A stretch of DNA of 42,030 bases from Paraburkholderia ginsengiterrae. GTDB taxonomy: Bacteria > Pseudomonadota > Gammaproteobacteria > Burkholderiales > Burkholderiaceae. Under the pieces are notes generated by a model, which was not told where the DNA came from, did not search any database, and was given only the letters and a program-made list of their open reading frames with translations. Below, piece by piece: positions 8,375 to 17,949 of this stretch. The position numbers were made by a program, and so were the translations under genes. Position 1 is the stretch's first letter. The number at the start of each line of letters is the position of its first letter. Location: positions 1 through 42,030 of the forward strand of contig NZ_LXKA01000345.1 of NCBI RefSeq assembly GCF_001645125.1. Direction: 5' to 3'.

Positions 8375-9010
8375 TCAAATCCAGCCCAGAACGCCGCCGA
8401 ATATCAGCAATGCCGAAGCGACACCGCCACCCAGCGCGGCGACCGTTTGCACTTGTCTGCGGCGCTCCACCATGTCGTGAACCCAGTAGGCCACGCGGAA
8501 GAACGGCAAATATCCGATCAGGAAGATCAACCAGGGAAACGAAGCGTTCCAGTACGGCAAATCCCAGGTCAGGACGCCGATATGGTTGAGGAAGAGTTCC
8601 GTCAGTACGCACAACACCGAATTGACGATTGCCATGAACCAGCGATTATTCATGCCGGCAATGCGCAGGTTTCGATCGGCAGGTAGCGTTCGCACGGCCA
8701 GCAGTCCCATCACGGCGAACATAAACGTGATCTCTATGTTGAGACCGATCAGCACGACATAGGCTGAACCGCCAGGCGTGGCCCAGGCCGGTGCGACCTG
8801 ATTGAAATGGAACAGCAGCCCATTCCAGATTTCGTTGACCCAGTCCATCAGCCAGAATGCCAGGCCGCCTAGTACCACGTTCCAGCGGCGTTCCGCGACC
8901 TGCTCGCTGTAGAGATAGAGCACGATCAGCATCAGGGGGATCACATACCAGGCAAAGTGACTGGGGTCACGCACCAGAGCATAGGCCTGGGCTGCGGAGG
9001 GAGTTGTCAT
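8375..9010 (-). CDS. Integral membrane protein of unknown function
   Basis: A 211-residue protein with about six hydrophobic segments, including YVIPLMLIVLYLY, FMFAVMGLLAV and WLIFLIGYLPFF, and several Trp/Asn-rich loops (WLMDWVNEIWNGLLF). I do not recognise the family. It is transcribed away from an AraC-type regulator only 63 bases from its start, so the two probably share a control region. Confidence 0.72.
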   Translation of the reverse strand: MTTPSAAQAYALVRDPSHFAWYVIPLMLIVLYLYSEQVAERRWNVVLGGLAFWLMDWVNEIWNGLLFHFNQVAPAWATPGGSAYVVLIGLNIEITFMFAVMGLLAVRTLPADRNLRIAGMNNRWFMAIVNSVLCVLTELFLNHIGVLTWDLPYWNASFPWLIFLIGYLPFFRVAYWVHDMVERRRQVQTVAALGGGVASALLIFGGVLGWI

Positions 9011-9073
9011 GCGCAGTGGTTCCGTTGGGGATTGTGGTTACCTTATTATGAAAAAGGGAGGACTAGTTTGCTT

Positions 9074-10129
9074 ATGAAACGCGGCCAATCTTTAACGGAA
9101 AGCGGCCAGCCAGGTTCGCCCGGCAGCGTTGCCACGAGCTATGTACAGGCGTTGCTCGACGTCGCGGAGGCGCGCGGTGCCGACCGCCAGGCGCTGTTGC
9201 AACAGGCGGACATTACGCTGCCAACCAGCGATCAGGCCGCGCTGCACGTGCCGGTGGGCCATCTGCTGGCACTGTTCGACGCTGCCCGTGATGCGACGGG
9301 CGACCGGCTGATCGGATTGCGCCTGGGCTGCGCCGCCAAGCCGCGAATGTTCAGCGCGCTCGGTTACGCCGCCATGGGATGCAAAACGCTGGGCGAGGCG
9401 GTTTCGTTGATCCCGCGATACGAAGCGGTGGTCTACGCAGGAGCCACCACGACCGTAACGCTGGGCCAGCACGACGCGACCATTGCCTGGCGACCGACAC
9501 TTCCGACAGCGGACGCTGCCCGGATGCAGCCCCTGAACGAAGCGATCGTTGCCGGCTGGTTGACCTATGGCCGCTGGATCACGGGGTTGCATGCCAACGT
9601 CAAAGCGGTGCGTTTTCAGCATCAGGCGCAGGACGCGCTGGATGACTACCGCGCCTTGTTCGGTTGTGTCCCGACCTTTGGCGCCGCCGACAATGCACTG
9701 GTTTTCGATCGGGGGCTGTTGGAACTACCGCTGATCCAGCACGACGATGGTCTGCGTCAACTGATGGAGCAACAGGCGCAAAACCTCTTGATTCGGCTGC
9801 ATGCAGATCGTTCCGTTGGTTCGCGCGTGCTGGACGCGATCCGTTCCGGTCTGCCTCGTGGGGAGTCTGACAGCGCCGCGATTGCCCGAGCGATGGGCAC
9901 GAGCGAGCGCAGCTTGCGCAGGCAGTTGCAGGAGGAAGGCTGCAATTTCAGAGCGCTGATCGCGCAGGTACGTGAAGAACTGGCGCGCGTCTATCTGGCT
10001 GACGACATGTTGAGCGTGCTCGATGTCGCGTTGCTGTTGGGCTACACCGAACAAAGCGCGTTTTCGGCCGCGTTCAGAAGCTGGACCGGCATGAGTCCGC
10101 GCGACTTCCAGGCGCGGCAACGACCTTGA
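9074..10129 (+). CDS. AraC-family regulator with arabinose-binding-like N-domain
   Basis: A 351-residue regulator. Residues up to about 210 form the ligand-binding domain found in OruR/ArgR-like AraC proteins (LGYAAMGCKTLGEAVSLIPRY is typical), and the C-terminal AraC helix-turn-helix pair includes AMGTSERSLRRQLQEEG and VALLLGYTEQSAFSAAFR. I use the ATG at 9074; AGGGAGGA lies 11 bases upstream, so a TTG at 9068 with better spacing is also possible. The divergent membrane-protein gene at 8375-9010 is the obvious target. Confidence 0.87.
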   Translation: MKRGQSLTESGQPGSPGSVATSYVQALLDVAEARGADRQALLQQADITLPTSDQAALHVPVGHLLALFDAARDATGDRLIGLRLGCAAKPRMFSALGYAAMGCKTLGEAVSLIPRYEAVVYAGATTTVTLGQHDATIAWRPTLPTADAARMQPLNEAIVAGWLTYGRWITGLHANVKAVRFQHQAQDALDDYRALFGCVPTFGAADNALVFDRGLLELPLIQHDDGLRQLMEQQAQNLLIRLHADRSVGSRVLDAIRSGLPRGESDSAAIARAMGTSERSLRRQLQEEGCNFRALIAQVREELARVYLADDMLSVLDVALLLGYTEQSAFSAAFRSWTGMSPRDFQARQRP

Positions 10130-10158
10130 CTCCAATCGAGCACTTGAGAAACACGACA

Positions 10159-10302
10159 ATGCATCCCGATCCCCGAGCCGCCGTAGTCACCGACCGTCCA
10201 GCGATCGATATCGCGCTTTACTCGCGCATCGGTTATACGGAGACGCACCGCGCCGAGGAGAAAGGTCTGAAGCGGGTATTTATGGTGAAGCGTTTGGATT
10301 AG
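10159..10302 (+). pseudogene. C-terminal remnant of a GNAT acetyltransferase
   Basis: A 47-codon frame whose last 29 residues, beginning ALYSRIGYTETHRAEE and ending RVFMVKRLD, match the usual end of GNAT acetyltransferases (ALYxRxGF followed by a final strand). The acetyl-CoA binding motif and N-terminal half are missing and no continuation exists upstream, where the AraC gene ends. I read it as a decayed fragment; expression as a short peptide cannot be excluded. Confidence 0.5.
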
Positions 10303-10322
10303 TTGGTGATAACGTCGACAGA

Positions 10323-11255
10323 TCAAGCATCCGCTAAGTGATGCGAATGGTCGGCATGCGTGTGCTGCCGCAATTCGCCGGGAATGAAAACGCGTTCGAG
10401 TCCACCGTTATCGAGCCAGGCGCGAGTGTTCTCGGCCGCACGATCGATCAGGCGACCGCATTGCGTGTAGTCGTAGGGGGAAATGTCGAGCGGGCATAGC
10501 GGCGGCACGACAAAGATATCGGCCTGCTTCGTGTAGAACTCGAGATCGCGAATGAGCTGGCGAGCAATGACAAGCGTCAACGCATGCATGGCCTGAGCGA
10601 TCGGGCTGCTCGGCGGCGTGCGCAACGCACAGGCAAAGCCGGCGGGCAGCACAACAATACGTGTGGCCTGCAACCCGATGGCGACGGAAATGGGCGTGTT
10701 GTTCGCCACACCGCCGTCGACCAGGTCCACGCCGCCGATTCGGACCGGTGGAAATACACCGGGAATCGCCGCGCTCGCCAGGACCGCATCCACCACCGAG
10801 CCGGAGGAGAGGACGATTTCGTTGCCCGACAGCATTTCGGTCGCGACGATATGCAAGGGTAGCGCGGCCTGCTCCACACGCGCAAACGAGAGATTCTTCT
10901 CCAGCAGTTTGCGCAGCGCTGTTGCTTCGACGAGATGGGGGCGCCGCCTCAATATGATGTCGAGTAAGCCGAGCAACGAGAACGGCATGATGTCCTGCCG
11001 GCGAATCCGGCACCACAGCGCCTCGAGCATGGCGACACCGTCGGCGCTCGGGTAGCCCGCGAGATATGCCGCGTTGATCGCGCCCGCGGATGCACCGACG
11101 ACACAGCCTGGATGCTCACCACGCTTGAGCAATTCTCGCAGCATGCCGACTTCGATCGCTCCCAGACTGCCGCCGCCGGCGAAGACAAATGCGGTCAAGG
11201 GGGCACGAGGCGGGTTCGCCGGCGAATCCGGATTCGTGGTGAGAATCGATGACAT
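10323..11255 (-). CDS. Patatin-like phospholipase
   Basis: A 310-residue patatin-family lipid hydrolase with a Ser-Asp dyad: glycine-rich oxyanion loop FAGGGSLGAIEVG, nucleophile elbow GASAGA, and the Asp motif VDGGVANN (DGG rather than the commoner DGA). There is no signal peptide, and the C-terminus is His-rich (HTHADHSHH). The ATG at 11255 has GGAG seven bases upstream; a TTG at 11294 would add 13 residues. Bacterial patatins include both housekeeping and secreted toxic lipases. No secretion system is near, so a role cannot be assigned. Confidence 0.87.
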   Translation of the reverse strand: MSSILTTNPDSPANPPRAPLTAFVFAGGGSLGAIEVGMLRELLKRGEHPGCVVGASAGAINAAYLAGYPSADGVAMLEALWCRIRRQDIMPFSLLGLLDIILRRRPHLVEATALRKLLEKNLSFARVEQAALPLHIVATEMLSGNEIVLSSGSVVDAVLASAAIPGVFPPVRIGGVDLVDGGVANNTPISVAIGLQATRIVVLPAGFACALRTPPSSPIAQAMHALTLVIARQLIRDLEFYTKQADIFVVPPLCPLDISPYDYTQCGRLIDRAAENTRAWLDNGGLERVFIPGELRQHTHADHSHHLADA

Positions 11256-11340
11256 GGCGGTCTCCGCGACACGTCGAGCGTCCTTATTGGGCAATTCTTA
11301 GGTACGCGCGGATTTCTATCATATGCCATGAAATCCCAAC

Positions 11341-12651
11341 TCAATGCCCGTGCCGCCCGCCGACTGCAACCGGCGTCTGTTTCGCTTGCCGGCTCAGCAT
11401 CAGCGTGACGACGGCGGATACCGCCAGCGTCGCACCCACTACATACAAGCCCGCTGAATAACCGCCCGTGACGTTCTTGAGCCATCCAATCATGAATGGC
11501 CCGACGAAGCCGCCGAGGTTGCCGATCGAGTTGATCATCGCGATGCCCGCCGCCGCCCCGGCGCCTGACAGAAACACGCTGGGCATCGCCCACAACGGCG
11601 CCTTGGCCGCGCTGATGCCGACGTTCACGATGACGAGCGCCAGGATGATCATCAATGCCGTCGTCGCGCTGCCGGCGAAAATGAATCCGAGGCACGCCAC
11701 CACGCAGGGAATGACAACGTGCCAGGTGCGCTCTTCGCTGCGGTCCGAATGCTTTGCCCAGAGGACCATCGCGATCACGGCGAGAACGCTCGGCACGCCT
11801 GCGAGCAGACCTGTCTCGAACGGCCCGAACCCGTATTGGCGAATGATCAGCGGCGCCCACAAGCCGAGCGTGTATAACCCCGCCGACGTGCCGAAGTAGA
11901 TCAACGCCAGCGCCAGGACGCGCGGATCGCGCAACGCGCTTAACGCCCCCGCGGTGTGGCCGGCATGCGACTGCCTCGCGTCCGCTTCCAGCTTCAACTT
12001 CGCGATCAGCCATTCGCGTTCTTCAGGCTGAAGCCATTGCGCTTTCGCCGGCGTGTCCGTCAGGTACTTCAGCACGAAAAAGCCGAGAACGACGGCCGGC
12101 ACGGCTTCGATGATGTAGAGCATCTGCCAGTCGGCCAGTCCGGCGATGGGATGCAGATTCATGATCGCGCCGGAGATCGGCGAGCCGATCGCGATCGAGA
12201 GCGGCGCGGCCGCCATGAACCACGCCGCGGCGGCGGCGCGTTGGCGCGACGGAAACCACAGGCTCAGATACAGAATGATGCCCGGAAAGAAGCCCGCTTC
12301 GGCGACACCCAGAATAAAGCGCAGCGCGTAGAAACTGTTCGGACCGACCACGAACGCCGACGCGAACGACACGATCCCCCACGACACCATCACGCGAGCA
12401 ATCCACCGGCGTGCGCCCACTTTGTGAAGGATCAGGTTCGACGGCACTTCGAACAGAAAGTAGCCGATGAAGAACAGGCCGCCGCCGAGACCAAAGGCCG
12501 TCGGCGAGAGGCCAATGGCCTTGTTCATCGACAGCGCGGCAAAACCTACGTTGACCCGGTCCAGAAAACTCACGAAATACAACAACATCACGAACGGGAT
12601 AATCCGCAGCATGAGCTTGCGGGACACCCGGCGTTCGAGTTCGGAATTCAT
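11341..12651 (-). CDS. MFS transporter, ACS family (TtuB-like tartrate carrier)
   Basis: A 436-residue, twelve-helix major facilitator of the anion:cation symporter family, recognisable by FLDRVNVGFAALSMN in helix 1, the EVPSNLIL segment of helix 2 and GVAEAGFFPGI. Members import tartrate, phthalate, glucarate and similar acids with protons. The gene follows the tartrate-type dehydrogenase by 51 bases, and that pairing is known from ttu clusters of Agrobacterium, so tartrate or D-malate is the likely cargo. Its ribosome site AAGGAGG is embedded in the palindrome CCTCCAAGGAGG (12657-12668), and three tandem 9-base repeats precede it. Confidence 0.88.
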   Translation of the reverse strand: MNSELERRVSRKLMLRIIPFVMLLYFVSFLDRVNVGFAALSMNKAIGLSPTAFGLGGGLFFIGYFLFEVPSNLILHKVGARRWIARVMVSWGIVSFASAFVVGPNSFYALRFILGVAEAGFFPGIILYLSLWFPSRQRAAAAAWFMAAAPLSIAIGSPISGAIMNLHPIAGLADWQMLYIIEAVPAVVLGFFVLKYLTDTPAKAQWLQPEEREWLIAKLKLEADARQSHAGHTAGALSALRDPRVLALALIYFGTSAGLYTLGLWAPLIIRQYGFGPFETGLLAGVPSVLAVIAMVLWAKHSDRSEERTWHVVIPCVVACLGFIFAGSATTALMIILALVIVNVGISAAKAPLWAMPSVFLSGAGAAAGIAMINSIGNLGGFVGPFMIGWLKNVTGGYSAGLYVVGATLAVSAVVTLMLSRQAKQTPVAVGGRHGH

Positions 12652-12674
12652 TGTCTCCTCCTTGGAGGTTTTAG

Positions 12675-12701
12675 CCGTGCTCTATGTGCTCTTCGTGCTC
12701 T
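12675..12701 (-). repeat. Three tandem 9-bp repeats between ttuC and the MFS gene
   Basis: Plus strand: CCGTGCTCT, ATGTGCTCT, TCGTGCTCT in immediate succession. The seven bases GTGCTCT are invariant in each unit. The array fills half of the 51-base intercistronic gap. It could be slipped-strand DNA or an RNA-level signal. Confidence 0.7.
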
Positions 12702-12702
12702 A

Positions 12703-13797
12703 TCAGGCCGCGTTCGCGGCGGGCACTTCGGCTTTCTCGATGAATGCGCAGACGGCAGCGGTCACCTGCGCCGTCGTTGCCGTGCCGCCAAGATCGCGGG
12801 TGTGAAGGGTAGTGTCCGCAGTCACCGCTTCGACGGCTTGCATCACGCGTTTTGCCGCGTCGAATTCGCTCAGATGTTCGAGCAGCATGACAACCGACCA
12901 GAAGGTGCCGACCGGATTGGCGAGACCCTTGCCCATGATGTCGAACGCGGAACCGTGGATCGGCTCGAACATCGAGGGATAGCGGCGCTCCGGATCGATG
13001 TTGCCGGTCGGTGCGATGCCGAGGCTGCCGGCGAGAGCGGCGGCGAGGTCGCTGAGAATATCGGCGTGCAGGTTGGTGGCGACGATCGTGTCGAGACTGG
13101 CAGGGCGATTGATCATGCGGGCCGTCGATGCGTCCACCAGTTCCTTGTCCCACGTGACGTCCGGAAATTCCTTCGAGACTTCGCGAGCGATTTCGTCCCA
13201 CATCACCATGGCGTGACGCTGGGCGTTGCTCTTGGTAATCACGGTCAACAGTTTGCGCGGACGCGATTGCGCGAGGCGGAACGCGAAGCGCATGATTCGC
13301 TCGACACCGGCGCGGGTCATCATCGACACGTCCGTTGCGGCTTCGATCGGATGCCCCTGGTGGACGCGGCCGCCGACGCCCGCATATTCGCCTTCCGAGT
13401 TTTCGCGGACGATGACCCAGTTCAGATCTTCCGGCTTGCAGCGCTTCAGCGGCCCGTCGATACCCGGCAGGATGCGGGTCGGACGCACGTTGGCGTATTG
13501 ATCGAAGCCTTGGCAGATTTTGAGGCGAAGACCCCACAGCGTGATGTGGTCAGGAATGTCCGGGTCGCCTGCCGAGCCGAACAGGATTGCGTCCTTGTTG
13601 CGAAGGGCGTCGAGCCCGTCGGCCGGCATCATTACGCCGTGCTCGCGATAGTAGTCGCCACCCCAGTCGAAGTTTTCAAACTCGAATGCGAACGACCGGG
13701 TGGTCCTGGCGAGCGCTTCGAGGACCTGCGCGCCGGCGGGTACGACTTCCTTGCCGATGCCGTCGCCGGGAATGGTTGCGATGCGATAGGTTTTCAT
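12703..13797 (-). CDS. ttuC: Tartrate dehydrogenase / D-malate dehydrogenase
   Basis: A 364-residue member of the isocitrate/isopropylmalate dehydrogenase superfamily, tartrate-dehydrogenase branch. It starts TYRIATIPGDGIGKEV and shows RENSEGEYAGVGGR, the Lys of VITKSNAQRH, the metal-binding Asp stretch NLHADILSDLAAALAG and the nucleotide loop PIHGSAFDI. These enzymes use NAD+ and Mn2+ to oxidise tartrate to oxaloglycolate or to oxidatively decarboxylate D-malate. It forms an operon with the downstream MFS carrier and lies opposite a LysR gene, the same trio as in ttu and dml loci. Family firm; tartrate versus D-malate is undecided. Confidence 0.9.
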   Translation of the reverse strand: MKTYRIATIPGDGIGKEVVPAGAQVLEALARTTRSFAFEFENFDWGGDYYREHGVMMPADGLDALRNKDAILFGSAGDPDIPDHITLWGLRLKICQGFDQYANVRPTRILPGIDGPLKRCKPEDLNWVIVRENSEGEYAGVGGRVHQGHPIEAATDVSMMTRAGVERIMRFAFRLAQSRPRKLLTVITKSNAQRHAMVMWDEIAREVSKEFPDVTWDKELVDASTARMINRPASLDTIVATNLHADILSDLAAALAGSLGIAPTGNIDPERRYPSMFEPIHGSAFDIMGKGLANPVGTFWSVVMLLEHLSEFDAAKRVMQAVEAVTADTTLHTRDLGGTATTAQVTAAVCAFIEKAEVPAANAA

Positions 13798-13869
13798 GTC
13801 TCCGACCTCTAGGTGTTGGGGGTGTCAGTGAACTCTACCCATCTCCGCAAGAAAAAACCGGTGCTAAAC

Positions 13870-13890
13870 TCAAAGCATCTTTAACTTTGA
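13870..13890. promoter_or_regulatory. Candidate LysR site in the ttuC divergent promoter
   Basis: TCAAAG (13870-13875) and CTTTGA (13885-13890) are perfect 6-bp arms with a 9-base spacer, lying between the ttuC start and the divergent LysR start. Size and place fit a LysR site, but arms this short could arise by chance. Confidence 0.35.
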
Positions 13891-13906
13891 TTCACAAGTG
13901 AAAGCG

Positions 13907-14833
13907 ATGCGCGAGACCGTCGAACCGTCTGATTTAAGTTTCTTTTCGACGCTCGCCGCGTCCGGCAGCCTGAGCGCCGCCGCACGGGAGCTGGGGCTGA
14001 CGGCAGCGGCGGTCAGCAAGCATTTGCGGCAGATGGAGAGTCGCGCGGGCGTGCCGCTCGTCAACCGAACCACGCGGCGCATGACACTCACGCCGGACGG
14101 CGAGTTGTATCTCGAGCACGCGCGCCGGATCCTCGATCAGATCGACGAACTGGCCGAACTGCTGGGGACGGCGAAGAAAAATCCAAAGGGATTGCTGCGC
14201 GTGAACGCGACGCTCGGTTTTGGGCGCAGCCATGTCGCGCCGGCGATCTCGCGCTTTGTCGCGAAATATCCGCAGGTGTCGGTTCAACTTCAGCTATCGG
14301 TCAAGCCTCCTCCACTCACGGACGATACGTTCGACGTCTGCATCCGGTTCGGCGAACCGCCCGATACGCGGGTGGTCGCGCGTCGTCTTGCGACGAACCG
14401 GCGCCTGCTATGTGCCGCGCCTTCCTACATCGCGGCACGTGGGATGCCGATGACCGCGCACGATCTGACGCGGCACAACTGCATCGGCATCCGCCAGGGT
14501 GACGAAGCCTACGGCGTGTGGCGTCTGACTTCGGGCAGAGGCGCGTCGCGTAAAACGGAGGCCGTGCGCATCAACGGGTCGCTGACGACGAACGACGGCG
14601 AAATCGCGGTGAAGTGGGCGCTGGAAGGGCACGGCATCCTGATGCGCGCCGAGTGGGACATCAAGCAGTACCTCGCCGATGGTTCGCTGGTGCGGGTCTT
14701 GCCTGAGCACGACACGCCCAATGCCGATATCTTCGCGGTCTATTCGCAACGGCATCAGATGTCCAACCGGATTCGCGCGTTTGTCGATTTCATCGCGCAG
14801 GAGCTTGGGAGCGAGCCCGGCGCGGCGGCGTAG
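13907..14833 (+). CDS. LysR-family regulator of the tartrate/D-malate module
   Basis: A LysR-type regulator of about 308 residues. The helix-turn-helix is SLSAAARELGLTAAAVSKHL, followed by LVNRTTRRMTLTPDGE and an effector domain with FDVCIRFGEPPDTRVVARRL. It is close in type to DmlR/TtuA-like regulators that sit opposite tartrate or D-malate dehydrogenase genes. The start is uncertain: GTG at 13898 or ATG at 13907, neither with a clear ribosome site. The 109-base gap to ttuC carries a short inverted repeat. Confidence 0.87.
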   Translation: MRETVEPSDLSFFSTLAASGSLSAAARELGLTAAAVSKHLRQMESRAGVPLVNRTTRRMTLTPDGELYLEHARRILDQIDELAELLGTAKKNPKGLLRVNATLGFGRSHVAPAISRFVAKYPQVSVQLQLSVKPPPLTDDTFDVCIRFGEPPDTRVVARRLATNRRLLCAAPSYIAARGMPMTAHDLTRHNCIGIRQGDEAYGVWRLTSGRGASRKTEAVRINGSLTTNDGEIAVKWALEGHGILMRAEWDIKQYLADGSLVRVLPEHDTPNADIFAVYSQRHQMSNRIRAFVDFIAQELGSEPGAAA

Positions 14834-14932
14834 AAGGCTTGCGCTGTGGCGCGGCGGCCGCCGTTCGGGTGTCGGATCGTCGTGACGCAACAGTTCATGG
14901 TTCTCGCTGGGTTCTGGCTGGCCCTATTAAAT

Positions 14933-15017
14933 ATCGCATGCGATTTAATCTTATGCGCTTGACACCGGGTTTTGTTTCGTCCATCATACGACGCATGCGA
15001 TTCAATCGCGTGCGATT
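14933..15017 (+). promoter_or_regulatory. ohr promoter with three OhrR-type boxes
   Basis: Perfect palindrome ATCGCATGCGAT at 14933-14944, CGCATGCG at 14992-14999, and the near-palindrome AATCGCGTGCGATT at 15004-15017; the last two are centred 15 bases apart. Between the first and second boxes lies a sigma70-type promoter, TTGACA at 14959-14964 and CATCAT at 14982-14987 with a 17-base gap. Repressor bound at these boxes would block RNA polymerase, as in known OhrR control. Confidence 0.7.
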
Positions 15018-15054
15018 AAAAAGCTGAGCACCCTTATTCATCAAGGAATCCATC

Positions 15055-15501
15055 ATGACCAAGATCGACAAAGTTCTTTTTTCCGGCAATACCCACACCA
15101 CGGTGAATCGCGACCCTAGCGTGCAGCGTGGCGAGTTCGGCGTCGTCGACCTCAAGCTGTCGACACCGGCCGGCGACAACCTCGACATCATCGCGACAGA
15201 ACCGCACCCGCGGGCCGAGCAGCTGTTTGCCGGTGCATGGTCGGCCTGCTACATCTCGGCGCTCGGCATTGCGGCTTCGCTGAAGAAGGTCACGCTGCCG
15301 CCGGACCATTCGGTGGATATCCGGGTCGACGTCGGCCAGACCGGTGCCAACTGGTTCCTCGGCGCCGAGTTCACCGTCCGCATACCGGGCGTGGCGCAAG
15401 ACGCCGCCGAGGCGGTCGCGCACCTGGCTCATCAAATCTGCCCGTATTCGAAGGCTGTGCACGGAAACATCGAAGTCGTCGTGAACGTCATCACCGCTTG
15501 A
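15055..15501 (+). CDS. ohr: Organic hydroperoxide resistance protein Ohr
   Basis: A 148-residue OsmC/Ohr-family thiol peroxidase that reduces organic and lipid hydroperoxides in the cytoplasm. The two redox cysteines are present: Cys65 in GAWSACYISAL and Cys129 in HQICPYSKAVHGN. The Arg supporting the active site is probably in DPSVQRGEFGVVDL. Start ATG at 15055; AAGGA lies a few bases upstream. Three ATCGCATGCGAT-type boxes precede it and the same palindrome lies before ohrR, so the OhrR encoded at 16030 is almost certainly its repressor. Confidence 0.95.
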   Translation: MTKIDKVLFSGNTHTTVNRDPSVQRGEFGVVDLKLSTPAGDNLDIIATEPHPRAEQLFAGAWSACYISALGIAASLKKVTLPPDHSVDIRVDVGQTGANWFLGAEFTVRIPGVAQDAAEAVAHLAHQICPYSKAVHGNIEVVVNVITA

Positions 15502-15551
15502 TCCAGTAAGACACGTTTTTTTATCCAACACCTTTTAGGGAATTTCTCATC

Positions 15552-15827
15552 ATGAAGACCACCAAATTTATCGCCGCACTGCTCGTCGCCTTGTCTGCAT
15601 CCGCTGCCGCTCCCGCATTTGCCAGCGGTTACGGACCGGCCCCGTTTTACCGGCCCTCGGTTGGCGCGCCGGCGTCGCAACGCGGCGAGAGCGCACAAAC
15701 GGTCGCCGCCGAACGCGATGAAGCAACCGGCTCGCAAGCGGCTTACGGCGGTGTCGTTTCGGGGCTCTCACAGTCGGGGAGCCGTGCCGTGGTGACGCCT
15801 CGCGACAACCCCTTCGCACATCACTAA
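15552..15827 (+). CDS. Small exported protein of unknown function
   Basis: A 91-residue protein with a clear signal peptide (MKTTKFIAALLVALSASAAA, cleavage likely after AFA). The mature part is low-complexity, ending GSRAVVTPRDNPFAHH. It resembles the small DUF4148-type exported proteins of Burkholderia in size and style but lacks their YPADIQAAE core. It lies 50 bases after ohr in the same direction, so it may be cotranscribed and peroxide-inducible. Confidence 0.72.
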   Translation: MKTTKFIAALLVALSASAAAPAFASGYGPAPFYRPSVGAPASQRGESAQTVAAERDEATGSQAAYGGVVSGLSQSGSRAVVTPRDNPFAHH

Positions 15828-15960
15828 ATCGTGCATCTCTCCGCTGCTGGGCCGTCGCGCAACATGGTTCGTCTTGCGCGCCGGTCACGGCATCGGATAT
15901 GCCGTCCATTTGCTTACGTTCTGCCCGGTCGCCAGGCATGGTTAGTTCTATTGCGATATA

Positions 15961-15972
15961 ATCGCATGCGAT
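15961..15972 (+). promoter_or_regulatory. OhrR-type box upstream of ohrR
   Basis: A perfect ATCGCATGCGAT palindrome, identical to the one before ohr, placed 57 bases before the ohrR start. A second small inverted repeat, ATCTC (15977-15981) with GAGAT (15989-15993), follows. The arrangement implies that OhrR represses its own gene. Confidence 0.65.
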
Positions 15973-16029
15973 ATATATCTCGATGCGTGAGATACATGAG
16001 ACATTGGACTTTAGCCAAGGAGTATGCAG

Positions 16030-16491
16030 ATGAAACCCACGAATCAACCGGCGCCTGGCACAGTGATGCTTTCGGATTTCCTCTGCTTTGCGGTCTACTC
16101 GGCGAACCTGGCGTTCGGCAAGGGCTACAAGCCGATCCTCGAAAAGCTTGGGCTCACCTACACGCAATACATCACGATCATTGCGTTGTGGGAGGAGGAC
16201 AATCAGACTGTCAGCGGTCTGGGAGAGAAGCTGTTTCTTGAATCCAACACGCTTACTCCGATTCTGAAGAAACTCGAGGCCTTGGGTTATCTGGAAAGGC
16301 AGCGTGATCCCGAGGACGAGCGCCAGGTGCGCGTCAGTCTCACGAAAACCGGCCGGCGGCTGCGGGAAGACGGCCTGAAGATGGACCTTGTCGAAGCAAC
16401 CGGCCTGGCGCCCGATGAGTTCGACAATGTGCAGAAGGCGATCGTGAAGTTGCGCAACAATCTCATCGAGTCAGTTCAAACCGGCGATTGA
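16030..16491 (+). CDS. ohrR: Organic peroxide sensor OhrR (MarR family)
   Basis: A 153-residue MarR-family repressor with OhrR features: peroxide-sensing Cys19 in FLCFAVYSANLAF, the two nearby Tyr of KGYKPIL and LTYTQYITI, the recognition segment LFLESNTLTPILKKLEALG and the wing RDPEDERQVRVSLT. Oxidation of the Cys releases it from DNA. I choose the ATG at 16030, seven bases after AAGGAG; the ATG at 16024 is too close to that site. It lies downstream of ohr and probably binds the palindromes before both genes. Confidence 0.93.
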   Translation: MKPTNQPAPGTVMLSDFLCFAVYSANLAFGKGYKPILEKLGLTYTQYITIIALWEEDNQTVSGLGEKLFLESNTLTPILKKLEALGYLERQRDPEDERQVRVSLTKTGRRLREDGLKMDLVEATGLAPDEFDNVQKAIVKLRNNLIESVQTGD

Positions 16492-16496
16492 GTGGC

Positions 16497-16548
16497 GAGC
16501 GGCTTCGATTGACGCAACTCTTTCGCGCCGCTCTACAGCAAGCCGCTC
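16497..16548. terminator. Stem-loop between convergent ohrR and dgdA
   Basis: GAGCGGCTT (16497-16505) and AAGCCGCTC (16540-16548) are perfect 9-bp arms around 34 bases, filling most of the gap between the two convergent genes. No T tract follows. Confidence 0.4.
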
Positions 16549-16569
16549 CGGCTCAGCGCATCGAGGTGG

Positions 16570-17910
<1,341 letters not shown>

Positions 17911-17949
17911 CTAGTTGGCTCTCTGCTTTCATAGAATCGAATAGTTCTT

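Noticed and set aside
11956-13812. A 618-codon plus-strand frame across the MFS and ttuC genes
   Set aside because: Antisense shadow of two well-recognised genes; Arg- and His-rich with no domain pattern.
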